Of a stretch of 64,000 nucleotides of DNA, positions 1-8,720 are shown piece by piece (position 1 is the stretch's first letter; every line of letters starts with the position of its first letter). The position numbers and the translations under genes were made by a program. The stretch is from positions 3,401,001 through 3,465,000 of the forward strand of contig NZ_BLAW01000001.1 of NCBI RefSeq assembly GCF_009617895.1, written 5' to 3'. Under the pieces are notes generated by a model, which had not been told where the DNA came from, did no database searches, and worked only from the letters and a program-made list of their open reading frames with translations. Source of the DNA: Prolixibacter sp. SD074 (lineage in GTDB: Bacteria; Bacteroidota; Bacteroidia; Bacteroidales; Prolixibacteraceae).

Positions 1-1
1 A

Positions 2-1210
2 CCGGTGCACGGCGCTGTTACGGCCTGGAACAAAAAGACCGGTGATTTCACCTATGTGCCGAATCCCGGTTACATTGGTGCCGACCATTTTGTGTACGAA
101 CTGAACGACGGGACGCACCAGACTTATGCGACCGCCTATGTGTACGTGATGGCCGACCTGATTGCTAATGCGGGTAACGATACAACCGTTAGTGGTTGTT
201 ATACCTATGTCGCTGATGCCTCCGGTTCGCAGGGGCTGTATTTACGCTACGCGTGGACTTCAACTAAGGGAACATTTGATGATCCTTCTGCCCAGGTAAC
301 CAACTATGTTCCGGATGGTCCGGGACAGCATGAATTGATTTTGACGGTAACCAATAGTGCCGGATTGAGTCAATCGGATACGTGTGTGGTAACTGTATTA
401 CCGTTGCCGGAAATCGTGATGGATGCGCCGGAAACGCTAGAATCGGGAATGAGTGCTATCTTAGACGCTTCCGGAACGACCGGTATCGATCCTTTAACAT
501 ACCACTGGAGTACATCCGATGGAACCATTGAAGGGGTGTCCGATGAACCGAAATTGGAGATTAGTTCACCCGGTACGTATACTCTTGATGTTACAGATTC
601 ATTAGGGTGTTCAGCTCCAGATACTGTTGTCGTACAGGGGGTTGAGCATGCTCCGGTAGCCTACGATGATTTTGCCGCTACTTCGGCACAGGAACCAATC
701 AATATCTCGGTATTGACGAACGATGTGGATATCGACAATGATTTGGATACCAGCTCGGTTATCATATTGCTGAACCCTGGTTATGGTGATGTAACCGTAT
801 TACCTGACGGAACCGTCAACTATATACCAACGCAGCCTTACCAGGGTAAGGACCAGTTTACCTACCAGGTTTGTGACCTGACTAATTTGTGTGATTCGGC
901 TATAGTGTTCATTGATGTCAGCAGGGGGCCGTTTGTGATTCCGGAGGCCTTCTCTCCGAACCAGGACGGCTTTAACGACACCTTCGAAATTCTGGGTATT
1001 GAGCAATACCCGGGCACACAACTATCGGTATATAACCGTTGGCAAAGCAAGGTGTATATGAGTAAGGATTACAAAAACGACTGGGACGGTAAGTGTAATA
1101 CCGGACTGATGTCAGGTAACAGTTTGTTGCCCGTGGGAACCTACTATTATGTGATAATGCTGGGCAGTACACACAAAACGTACAAAGGGTTCGTCTATAT
1201 AGCATACTAG
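2..1210 (+). CDS. Partial large surface protein with gliding-motility (CHU_C) C-terminal domain, probable T9SS substrate
   Basis: This is the 3' end of a much larger gene that enters from the left edge; the frame is already open at base 2, so the GTG at base 5 is not taken as the start. The visible 400 residues contain cadherin/Ig-like repeats (GYIGADHFVYELNDG near residue 22; a second one, from VAYDDF to FTYQVCD, near 218-295) with a PKD-like segment between them. The last 95 residues, starting at VIPEAFSPNQDGFNDTFEI, are the CHU_C / gliding-motility-associated C-terminal domain, a sorting signal for the type IX secretion system. Such proteins are exported to the cell surface as adhesins. 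The PorP/SprF gene that follows on the same strand is the usual partner, as sprF follows sprB in Flavobacterium. Confidence 0.88.
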   Translation, partial: PVHGAVTAWNKKTGDFTYVPNPGYIGADHFVYELNDGTHQTYATAYVYVMADLIANAGNDTTVSGCYTYVADASGSQGLYLRYAWTSTKGTFDDPSAQVTNYVPDGPGQHELILTVTNSAGLSQSDTCVVTVLPLPEIVMDAPETLESGMSAILDASGTTGIDPLTYHWSTSDGTIEGVSDEPKLEISSPGTYTLDVTDSLGCSAPDTVVVQGVEHAPVAYDDFAATSAQEPINISVLTNDVDIDNDLDTSSVIILLNPGYGDVTVLPDGTVNYIPTQPYQGKDQFTYQVCDLTNLCDSAIVFIDVSRGPFVIPEAFSPNQDGFNDTFEILGIEQYPGTQLSVYNRWQSKVYMSKDYKNDWDGKCNTGLMSGNSLLPVGTYYYVIMLGSTHKTYKGFVYIAY

Positions 1211-1221
1211 AAGTAGCCCCG

Positions 1222-1237
1222 TCCCGAGGCTTCGGGA
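1222..1237 (+). terminator. Hairpin just after the adhesin stop, possible terminator
   Basis: TCCCGA / TCGGGA arms with a four-base GGCT loop lie 11 bases after the stop codon. There is no T-tract behind it, so it may only stabilise the 3' end. Confidence 0.35.
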
Positions 1238-1338
1238 GCATCCGGGGGATTGAAATGATTACGGCACGCATTTAGATAGAAGGTAGATGAAGAGTTTTAA
1301 GTTTTAAGAAACGGAGCTGGCACGATATTAAGAAGAAA

Positions 1339-2270
1339 AGCGTTCACAATCCCGGCAGGGGTTGAAGCTTAATAATGCCGGGTGTAACCCGGTGTAAAAA
1401 ACGGTCGGCAAGACGGTCGCGCGGTGCAGCGGTTTGAAAAGCTAACGCTGTTTCGACCGCGAGTGCAGCGGCGTAGATGTTGCCTTCTACCGGCCCTATC
1501 CTCCTCCGGCCTGCGGCCACCTCCTCCAGAGGAGGACAGCCCGCGAACACCGGTGGTTGATAAATGGGAACCGGTTGCCCGTAGGGCAAACAGTATTGTA
1601 GAATAAATAGTAAATAAAAGCGTTCATAAACCCTGAAGGGGGTTGAAGCAGTAGCCCCGGATTGCATCCGGGGTTATGTTGGGTACACCCCGTGAATTTG
1701 GAAAGCCAACGCTGTTTCGACCGCAAGTGCAGCGGCGTAGATATTGCCTTCTACCGGCCCTATCCTCCTCCGGCCTGCGGCCACCTCCTCCAGAGGAGGA
1801 CAGCCCGCGAACACCGGTGGTTGATAAATGGGAACCGGTTGCCCGTAGGGCAAACAGTATTGTAGAATAAATAGTAAATAAAAGCGTTCATAAACCCTGA
1901 AGGGGGTTGAAGCAGTAGCCCCGGATTGCATCCGGGGTTATGTTGGGTACACCCCGTGAATTTGGAAAGCCAACGCTGTTTCGACCGCAAGTGCAGCGGC
2001 GTAGATATTGCCTTCTACCGGCCCTATCCTCCTCCGGCCTGCGGCCACCTCCTCCAGAGGAGGACAGCCCGCGAACACCGGTGGTTGATAAATGGCGACC
2101 ATTTGCCCGTAAGGCATCGATTATTGTAGAATAAATAGTAAATAAAAGCGTTCATAAACCCTGAAGGGGGTTGAAGCAGTAGCCCCGGATTGCATCCGGG
2201 GTTATGTTGGGTACACCCCGTGAATTTGAAAAGCCAACGCTGTTTCGACCGCAAGTGCGCCAACGCTGAT
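1339..2270. repeat. 264-bp structured tandem repeat, about 3.5 copies
   Basis: Units begin with AGCGTTCA at 1339, 1619, 1883 and 2147. The last two spacings are exactly 264 bp; the first, diverged unit is 280 bp; the fourth is cut short near 2260-2270. Copies 2 to 4 are nearly identical. Each unit holds several short hairpins: AACCC/GGGTT, CCCCGGAT/ATCCGGGG, CGCTG/CAGCG, GGCC/GGCC, TCCTCC/GGAGGA and TTGCCC/GGGCAA. In the first copy the second hairpin has a different sequence (CCGGGT/ACCCGG) but still pairs. The short open frames here are read through the repeat on both strands and have no coding features. No mobile-element gene is present. The block separates the adhesin gene from porP/sprF. 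Confidence 0.92.
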
Positions 2271-2389
2271 AAATGATATTTGAAAAATGACAAAACAGAA
2301 CGGAATCCGGAATAGGAGCATAGGAACCCCTTACACCCTATACCCTAATCCTTATCCCGTTTGAAACGAAATGATTGAAATAATTTAAC

Positions 2390-3352
2390 TTGATAAAACG
2401 AAACTACATATTAAAACGTAGCAATCTTTTAGGATTGATTGTTTTGCTGATGTTACTTCCCTTTGCGGGGAAAGCGCAGCAGGACCCGGTTTTTACGCAG
2501 TACCTGAACAACGTACTGACAGTGCAACCCGCCTATGCAGGAAGTCAGGGTACCCTGAATGTGACGGCACTTTCGCGGCAGCAGTGGGTGGGGTTCGATG
2601 GCGCTCCGTCGACGAATACAGTTACCGTACAAGCCCCGCTGAACTCCTACAACGTCGGTCTCGGCATGTCGATTTACAACGATAGTTGGGGACCGGTCAA
2701 GCAAAATGGTATCTATTTCGATTATGCCTACCGTGTTCGCGCCAGTCGTTACAATCGCCGGCAGTATATATCCTTTGGTTTGGAGGCCGGTTTCAACCTG
2801 TACGAGGCCCGGTTGACGGGGCTTCAGATTAACGATCCGAACGATCCGGTGTTTGCCCAGGATATCAACTACAAATTTCTGCCCAATTTCGGAGTCGGGG
2901 TGCTGTGGCATGGCGATCGCTTCTTCCTGGGATTATCGGTACCTAAAATTCTCAAAAGCGCCATTCAGAAAGAGACGACGAATTTGAGCCAGACCGAAGT
3001 ACTTCACTTCTACCTGATGGGAGCTGAGGTTTTCAATGTATCACGTTACGGTACCCTGAAATTTAAACCTTCGTTTTTGGTCCGGTATGCCCAGAATGCA
3101 CCTATCTCTGCCGATGTCTCAGCACAATTCCTGATTAGTGACAAAGTTTGGGTGGGCGCCACCTATCGGTATCAAAACTCTTTTGGAGGCTTGTTGCAGT
3201 TTTATGTTAACCCTCAGTTAAAAATCGGTTATGCCTATGACATGACAACCATGCCGGAGGCGCACTACAATGCCGGTACACATGAATTCATGGTAAGCTA
3301 CGATTTCGACCTTGGCCGCCGCCGCCGCCGCATAGGCCCGCGGTATTTCTAA
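2390..3352 (+). CDS. PorP/SprF family type IX secretion outer-membrane protein
   Basis: An outer-membrane beta-barrel protein of about 320 residues. Proteins of this family help export or anchor one partner adhesin through the type IX secretion system. The N-terminus is a signal peptide ending near LLPFAGKAQQ; it is followed by the family hallmark QDPVFTQYLNNVLTVQPAYAG and alternating aromatic strands. The C-terminus is a basic run RRRRRIGPRYF. A TTG start is chosen because the complete signal peptide begins there and the ATG at 2371 runs into a stop after five codons. The partner is probably the adhesin ending at 1210. No strong promoter box is visible, so it may be read from upstream through the repeat. 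Confidence 0.9.
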   Translation: MIKRNYILKRSNLLGLIVLLMLLPFAGKAQQDPVFTQYLNNVLTVQPAYAGSQGTLNVTALSRQQWVGFDGAPSTNTVTVQAPLNSYNVGLGMSIYNDSWGPVKQNGIYFDYAYRVRASRYNRRQYISFGLEAGFNLYEARLTGLQINDPNDPVFAQDINYKFLPNFGVGVLWHGDRFFLGLSVPKILKSAIQKETTNLSQTEVLHFYLMGAEVFNVSRYGTLKFKPSFLVRYAQNAPISADVSAQFLISDKVWVGATYRYQNSFGGLLQFYVNPQLKIGYAYDMTTMPEAHYNAGTHEFMVSYDFDLGRRRRRIGPRYF

Positions 3353-3379
3353 ACAGAAAGCTTTTCTCAGCAATTAATA

Positions 3380-4063
3380 ATTCCTCGCAAAGAACGCTAA
3401 GGACCACCAAGGCCAGGACGATAAATCTTTGCGGCCTCTGCGTGGTGCCTTCAATTCGTTCCTCGCAAAGAACGCTAAGGATCACAAAGCCCGCTAAGTA
3501 ACAAACCGGCAGCGCCCAAGGCCATGACAATAAATCTTTGCGGTCTCCGCGTGGTGCCTTCTGTTTATTCCACGCAAAGAGCGCAAAGGACCACAAAGCC
3601 CGCTAAGAAATAAACCGGCAGCGCCCAAGGCCATGACAATAAATCTTTGCGGTCTCCGCGTGGTGCCTTCAATTCGTTCCCCGCAAAGAACGCTAAGGAC
3701 CACAAAGGCCAGGACAATAAATCTTTGCGGTCTTCGCGTGGTGCCTCTATTCATTCCCCGCAAAGAACGCTAAGGACCACAAAGGCCAGGACAATAAATC
3801 TTTGCGGTCTTCGCGTATTCAATCTTAGCGGCCTCTGCGTGGAACCTTCTGTTTATTCCCCGCAAAGGGCGCTAAGGAACCACAAAGGCCGCAGAAGATT
3901 GCATGTTATGTCGGCAATTTTATTTGAAAGGGATTGATTAATATAAAGCTAAAGTAGGCCTCTCTTTATCTTTGCGGTCTCCGCGTATTCAATCTTAGCG
4001 GCCTCTGCGTGGTGCCTTCAATTCGTTCCACGCAAAGAACCCCAAAGTACGCAGAAGATTTAT
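3380..4063. repeat. Palindromic repeat array, left block flanking the GxxExxY gene
   Basis: Seven left arms of the type CGCAAAGAACGCTAAGG begin at 3386, 3464, 3573, 3682, 3759, 3861 and 4031. Each is followed by a right arm of the type CTTTGCGGTCTTCGCGTGG, which is nearly the reverse complement of the left arm (CCACGCAAAGAGCGCAAAG against CCACGCGGAGACCGCAAAG in the unit at 3573). Every unit could therefore fold into a long imperfect hairpin. Unit spacing falls into two classes, 77-78 bp and 102-109 bp; the longer class carries about 31 extra bases between the arms. There are no unique spacers, so this is not a CRISPR array, and no reading frame has coding character. Confidence 0.9.
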
Positions 4064-4065
4064 GA

Positions 4066-4452
4066 TTAATAATCTCCAAGTCCATTCACTATCCGGTGTA
4101 TGTTTTCTTTCAGAATCTTGCTATTGAAGTTCAAAAGTAACCCAAGCTTTACGTCGGACAACTTCAAATAAGTCAATACTTGTGCAAAATGAACCGGAGC
4201 TAATGACTCAACGGCTTTAATTTCAATAATAACTTTGTTTTCAACTAAGAGGTCAACCCGGTAGCCGACATCCTGCTTTACTCCTTTATAAATAAAAGGC
4301 ATTGGAACTTGCTGTTTGACATTTAGGCCAGCCAATCTTAAATCATAAGCAAGTGCATTTTCATAAGCAGATTCCAGTAAGCCGGGACCAATTGTCCTAT
4401 GAATACTAATAGCTGTTCCTATAATTTTGTGTGAAATTTCATTTTCTGTCAT
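4066..4452 (-). CDS. GxxExxY family protein, PD-(D/E)XK nuclease-like
   Basis: A 128-residue protein with the naming motif GLLESAY at residues 24-30. It carries a PD-(D/E)XK-like active-site pattern: E27, D67 (in YRVDLLV) and E77-I-K79 (in VIIEIKA), followed by a conserved Q91 in QVLTYLK. The length is normal for the family, whose cellular role is not established to my knowledge; nuclease fold membership is family knowledge plus these residues. The gene lies inside a palindromic repeat array: similar units, in the same orientation, flank it on both sides and come within a few bases of its stop codon. No Bacteroidota promoter box is visible upstream. It could be a repeat-associated nuclease, or a solitary gene that carries the repeats with it. 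Confidence 0.85.
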   Translation of the reverse strand: MTENEISHKIIGTAISIHRTIGPGLLESAYENALAYDLRLAGLNVKQQVPMPFIYKGVKQDVGYRVDLLVENKVIIEIKAVESLAPVHFAQVLTYLKLSDVKLGLLLNFNSKILKENIHRIVNGLGDY

Positions 4453-4509
4453 AAGGTTTGTTTTTGTGTTGTTTACCTGTTTTTCGGTTCTTTATGGAGC
4501 ATTAATTTA

Positions 4510-4757
4510 ATTCCACGTAAAGCCTGCAGGATTTTTTTTAATTCCTCGCAAAGAGCGCTAAGGACCACCAAGGCCATGACAATAAATCCCTGCGGTCTCC
4601 GCGTGTTCAATCTTTGCGTTCTCTGCGTGGACCCATCTGTTTATTCCCCGCAAAGGGCGCTAAGGACCACCAAGCCCAGGACAATAAATCCCTGCGAACT
4701 CCGCGTGTTCAATCTTTGCGTTCTCTGCGTGGAACCTTCTGTTTATTCCCCGCAAAC
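4510..4757. repeat. Palindromic repeat array, right block flanking the GxxExxY gene
   Basis: A degenerate arm (CACGTAAAG) near 4515 is followed by left arms beginning at 4547 and 4649 and a truncated one at 4751, with right arms CTGCGGTCTCCGCG and TTTGCGTTCTCTGCGTGG between them. They are the same family and orientation as the block at 3380-4063. The array stops seven bases before the stop codon of the efflux adaptor gene, so it fills almost the whole gap between the nuclease gene and the efflux operon. Confidence 0.88.
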
Positions 4758-4763
4758 CTGACC

Positions 4764-6092
4764 TTACTTCTTCGTTTTATACAGCTCATCTATCGGAACA
4801 ACCTCTACCGTCATGGAGTCTTTCAGCGTACGTGAAATAAGTCCGTAAGGAGCTACAACCACTTCTTCACCATCTTTCAGCCCATTTTCAATTTCGATGT
4901 TGACATTATCCTGAATACCGGTTTTGACCCGTTTTTCACGAACGACACCGTCATTATACACAAAGACAACTTCATGCTGTTTGGCTTCAGGTTTAGGTTT
5001 GACGGTTGTTGTTTCATCGGTTTCCCCACTGTTTTCCTGTTGTAAACCAGTTGTTTCATCCCTGGCTTCACCTTTTCCGCTGCGGGTGGTAACAGCCTGG
5101 ATGGGAACCGTAATCACACCGTTGCGGGTATTGGTCCGGATATCGACAGTGGCTGACATTCCCGGTAGGAAAGGATAACGATCCGATGGGTTTTTTAGCA
5201 AATCATTATAGGAACTCTGCAGCAGTAAAATCTTTACATCGAAGTTGGTGACCTGGTCGGTTGAGGAGCCGGTCACATTGGCCGAGCTGGCAATTTCGGT
5301 CACAATACCTTTGAATTTTCGGTTCATATATGCGTCAATCTCCACCAGTGCCGTATCGCCTGACTGCACTTTTACAATATCGTTTTCGTTCACTTCTACC
5401 TTCACTTCCATGCTATTGAGGTTGGCCACGGTCATCAGCTCGGTACCGGCAAACTGGTTGGTCCCAACGACCCGTTCGCCTTTCTCTACATTCAGTTTCG
5501 AGATCGTTCCCGTAATAGGAGCGTAGATTTTTGTTTTGGTCAGGTTTTCCTGGGATTCCTGCACACTCGATTCCGCACTTTTCACCATGTATCGCGCTGC
5601 CTCGACGTCGGAAACAGCAACTTTATAGGCTGCTTCGGCTGACTGATAATCGGCTTGGGAGATGGTCTGCTGTTTATAAAGTTGTTTCGACCGGTCGAAA
5701 TTCAGTTTTTTCTCGGTCAATTGCGCTTCTGACTGTGCCAATCGCGCTTTTTGGGTATTCAGGGTGGCGCGCAAACGGTTGAGATTGGAAATGTAAATAT
5801 CGGGCTTAATGATAGCCAGTAAGTCGCCTTCCTTTACTTCATCGCCCTCCTTCACGGGAAGTTCAATAATCTCACCCGGAACTTCCGGGCTGATTTTTAC
5901 TTCCGTTTGCGGCTCAATCTTTCCGTTTGCCGTAATGAGCTCGGTAATATCTTTCTTCCCGGCTTTTTCAACAGCTACCCGGGTAGCAAATTCTTTTCCG
6001 AACCAGCCGGCTTGTTTACCTACAATAAGCAGAATGATAACTGCAAAGACAACGATGATGGGCAGACGGAAACTCCTTTTTTTCTTCTTCAT
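4764..6092 (-). CDS. Efflux periplasmic adaptor (HlyD/MacA-like), last gene of the operon
   Basis: A membrane-fusion protein that bridges an inner-membrane ABC permease to the TolC channel. An N-terminal membrane anchor (residues 11-24, PIIVVFAVIILLIV) is followed by a lipoyl-like half (EVPGEIIELPVKEGDEV), a long coiled-coil hairpin (about 95-190), the second lipoyl half (YAPITGTISKLNVEKGERV) and a beta-barrel. Near residues 344-378 there is an insert rich in Glu, Thr and Lys (GKGEARDETTGLQQ onwards) that is absent from the other adaptor of this operon. At 442 residues it is longer than its paralogue at 7579-8682. It is the promoter-distal gene, 60 bp after tolC, and ends directly at the palindromic repeats. 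Confidence 0.88.
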   Translation of the reverse strand: MKKKKRSFRLPIIVVFAVIILLIVGKQAGWFGKEFATRVAVEKAGKKDITELITANGKIEPQTEVKISPEVPGEIIELPVKEGDEVKEGDLLAIIKPDIYISNLNRLRATLNTQKARLAQSEAQLTEKKLNFDRSKQLYKQQTISQADYQSAEAAYKVAVSDVEAARYMVKSAESSVQESQENLTKTKIYAPITGTISKLNVEKGERVVGTNQFAGTELMTVANLNSMEVKVEVNENDIVKVQSGDTALVEIDAYMNRKFKGIVTEIASSANVTGSSTDQVTNFDVKILLLQSSYNDLLKNPSDRYPFLPGMSATVDIRTNTRNGVITVPIQAVTTRSGKGEARDETTGLQQENSGETDETTTVKPKPEAKQHEVVFVYNDGVVREKRVKTGIQDNVNIEIENGLKDGEEVVVAPYGLISRTLKDSMTVEVVPIDELYKTKK

Positions 6093-6152
6093 ACGGGTTA
6101 CGGTATTATGACTACATGGTTGACCACAAAACGAAAATAACGTTCCTTAAAG

Positions 6153-7499
6153 TTACAATTCAATGGGTATTCCGCGGTAGAAATCGAGGATTTTGGTGCG
6201 GAAAATGAACTCGTACTTGGCTTGCAGCAAATCCGATTGTGCTTTGGCCAGGTTATTTTTGGCCTGGTTGTACTCCAGTGCATTCACCAAACCAACATTG
6301 TATTTTTCTTCCGAATAGCGGAATGCTTCCTGCATGGCAGCCACTGCTTTCTGGTTCGATGTGTACCGGTTCAGCGCTGCAATCGCGTTGGTTTCGGCCG
6401 TTTCAATGTCTTTCCGGAGAACTTTCCTGGAGTTTTCTAGATCGAGTTGTTTACTGAGCACGTCGATTTTGGCATTGTCAATTTGGGTCTTGTTCTGCAG
6501 ACGGTTGAAAATCGGTATGTTCATCTGGAGGCCAAAACCCTTTCGCTGGTTGTTGCTCAGCTGCTCGCTGAACGGAATCTTATCACCCTTCAAATCGGTG
6601 TATTTGTTGTTGTATGAGTTATAATAGAAGCCATACGCCGAAATGGTCGGATAATTAGCTCCTTTGGCAGCCTTCAGTTGATATTGTGAGCTCTGCAGTT
6701 TGTATTCTGACGATTTAACGTCCGGCCACAATGCCAGTGCTCTTTTGTAAATTTCAGTTGCTGAAACCAGGGAAGCCTCTGCTTTGATTTCGGGCAATTC
6801 AGGCTTCCGGATATTGAAGTTTTTGTAAGAATCCAGCTCCAGCAGCTGCGCCAGTTTCAGATTATTCAGTTTCAACTGGTTCTGGTTGTCCACCAATGTG
6901 AGTTCCTCTTTGGCTGCCTGGGCCTGGATATCCAGCAAACTGCCTTTGGCCAGGGCTCCGGCATCAACCTTCTCCTGGGTTTGCTGAATCTGCTGTTTCG
7001 TAACTGCCAATTGTTCCTCCGATACCTTGACCAACTCTTGCGAGAACAAGATTTCGAGGTAAGCAGAGGCGATATTCATGGTAATGTCATCTTTCGCCTT
7101 TTGCAAATCCTCCATCGAAGCCTTCAGATCAAACTGGCCCTTTTTGATGTTGTTGTTGAGTTGAAACCCCTGAAAAATCGGGACATTTGTATTCAGGTTC
7201 AGGTCGCTTTCCGAGGAGTTGATATTCTCGTAGGTGTTATTGTAGGTCAGCGAACGTCCGTAGTTCTGGTTTTGCGAAGCCTGGGCATTCAGGTTGGGAA
7301 GGCGGTCGGTTTTGGCTTTGCGCAATAAATTTTTCTGGTATTGTGTGCTTAACTCGCCTTGTTTAACCTGGATATTGTTTTGAATGGCATAGTCAATACA
7401 TTCTTTTAACGACCAGGCACCGGGTGTGTCCTGTGCTTTCAGGATGTTGCTAATGCTTACCAGGATTAAAAAGGCGATGGCATAGAATAGTCGGCTCAT
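6153..7499 (-). CDS. TolC family outer-membrane efflux protein
   Basis: The outer-membrane channel of the efflux system. A signal peptide (MSRLFYAIAFLILVSISNILKAQ) is followed by WSLKECIDYAIQNN, the typical start of the family, and two rounds of long helices with repeated Q/A/K heptads (YLEILFSQELVKVSEEQL; YNVGLVNALEYNQAKNNLAKAQ). The 448-residue length is normal. It lies between the two adaptor genes on the same strand, with gaps of 79 and 60 bp, so both adaptors probably share this channel. Confidence 0.92.
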   Translation of the reverse strand: MSRLFYAIAFLILVSISNILKAQDTPGAWSLKECIDYAIQNNIQVKQGELSTQYQKNLLRKAKTDRLPNLNAQASQNQNYGRSLTYNNTYENINSSESDLNLNTNVPIFQGFQLNNNIKKGQFDLKASMEDLQKAKDDITMNIASAYLEILFSQELVKVSEEQLAVTKQQIQQTQEKVDAGALAKGSLLDIQAQAAKEELTLVDNQNQLKLNNLKLAQLLELDSYKNFNIRKPELPEIKAEASLVSATEIYKRALALWPDVKSSEYKLQSSQYQLKAAKGANYPTISAYGFYYNSYNNKYTDLKGDKIPFSEQLSNNQRKGFGLQMNIPIFNRLQNKTQIDNAKIDVLSKQLDLENSRKVLRKDIETAETNAIAALNRYTSNQKAVAAMQEAFRYSEEKYNVGLVNALEYNQAKNNLAKAQSDLLQAKYEFIFRTKILDFYRGIPIEL

Positions 7500-7578
7500 G
7501 GATTATAATTTTTTATTTCGACGTTATGCTAATTTACTTATTCGTTTGGGGTGTTACCCTTTTCGGGGCGATATATTT

Positions 7579-8682
7579 TTAACTGTCCTGTGCACCTGGT
7601 TCCACTTTGGCGCCTTTCAGATGGTCATTCTTGGTAATTCCATTCAAGATTTCGATGTTGATACCATCGGATAATCCGGTTTTCACATAGCGTTTTTCGT
7701 ACTGTTGCGGCTGTGTTTCTACTTCTACGTAAGCCGAATCGTTATCAAACTGGAGCAAACCTTCCGGAACAGCCAGCACGCTGTCGCGACGGGACAGGAC
7801 AATATCGGCATTTGCACTGTATCCTGCACGGATAAACTGGTCCTTTTTTAGGTTGACATTCGCCTTGATTTCAAACTGAATGGCACCATTATCTTCCTCA
7901 CCTTTCGGTGAAATATATTCCAATGTTGCATCAAATTTCTCATGCTCGATGGCGCCAATGGTCAGCTCGATGGGCATGCCCTCTTTAATTTTTCCGACTT
8001 CGGTCTCATCTACCTTCCCGTCGAAAATCATGTCATTCATATCGGCCAGCGTGGCAATAGTGGTTCCGTCGTTGAATGTATTCGACTGGATAACCGAATT
8101 TCCCACCTTTACGGGCACGTCGAGCACCATACCGTCGATGGTTGCACGGATGAGCGTATTGGTGGTCTTCTGCGAGGTTTTGGTCACCCCCTTGCGAATC
8201 AAATCCAGGTTGTTTTCTGCAGCTTCCACTTCGGCTTTTGCCCCGTCGTACGCAAGTTTCGCTTTCTGGTATTCTTCACGCGAAACGACCTGCTTCCCGA
8301 AAAGCTTAGATTGACGGTCGTAGTCAAGTTTGGCGTCTTCGAAGCTGATTTTAGCTTTGGTTACCCGGGCCTCGGCGGCATTCAGGTTCACCATATCCGG
8401 AATGATTTTTACCTTGGCCAGGAAATCGCCTTCTTTAACGGTATCGCCGGCTTGTACATATAACTCCTGAATGATGCCGGAAACCTGTGGTTTTACTTCC
8501 ACTTCTTTACGTGGGACGACCGAACCGGTAGCAACCGTCTTTTGAATTATGTTCGTAGTAAGCGGAGTTTCATCTTTAAATACATTTGGCTTTGCCTTCG
8601 ACTTTTGATACAGGAAGCCCAGCGTTCCGAGGAATACTAACCCCAGTACAACGAACCCGGAGATTTTGAAAAACTTTTTCAT
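7579..8682 (-). CDS. Efflux periplasmic adaptor (HlyD/MacA-like), first of two
   Basis: A 367-residue membrane-fusion protein with an N-terminal anchor (FFKISGFVVLGLVFLGTLGF), lipoyl halves around VSGIIQELYVQAGDTVKEGD and IDGMVLDVPVKVGNSV, and a shorter coiled-coil hairpin (about 105-160) than the second adaptor. It lies 38 bp after the second permease, so it is the adaptor most directly tied to the permease pair. It is clearly related to, but different from, the adaptor at 4764-6092. Confidence 0.9.
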   Translation of the reverse strand: MKKFFKISGFVVLGLVFLGTLGFLYQKSKAKPNVFKDETPLTTNIIQKTVATGSVVPRKEVEVKPQVSGIIQELYVQAGDTVKEGDFLAKVKIIPDMVNLNAAEARVTKAKISFEDAKLDYDRQSKLFGKQVVSREEYQKAKLAYDGAKAEVEAAENNLDLIRKGVTKTSQKTTNTLIRATIDGMVLDVPVKVGNSVIQSNTFNDGTTIATLADMNDMIFDGKVDETEVGKIKEGMPIELTIGAIEHEKFDATLEYISPKGEEDNGAIQFEIKANVNLKKDQFIRAGYSANADIVLSRRDSVLAVPEGLLQFDNDSAYVEVETQPQQYEKRYVKTGLSDGINIEILNGITKNDHLKGAKVEPGAQDS

Positions 8683-8720
8683 TCGTTTAAAATTTATTAA
8701 TTAACTCTTTCATGCGTTGT

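Noticed and set aside
1344-2293. Several open frames of 60-107 codons, on both strands, with repeated proteins
   Set aside because: They are readings of the 264-bp tandem repeat; the same peptides recur with the unit and no frame has a start context or family.
3380-4757. CRISPR array
   Set aside because: The repeats are about 80-109 bp, imperfect and contiguous, without unique spacers, and no cas gene is near.
3288-4835. Open frames in the palindromic repeat blocks
   Set aside because: The peptides are translations of repeat arms in several frames; composition is not protein-like.
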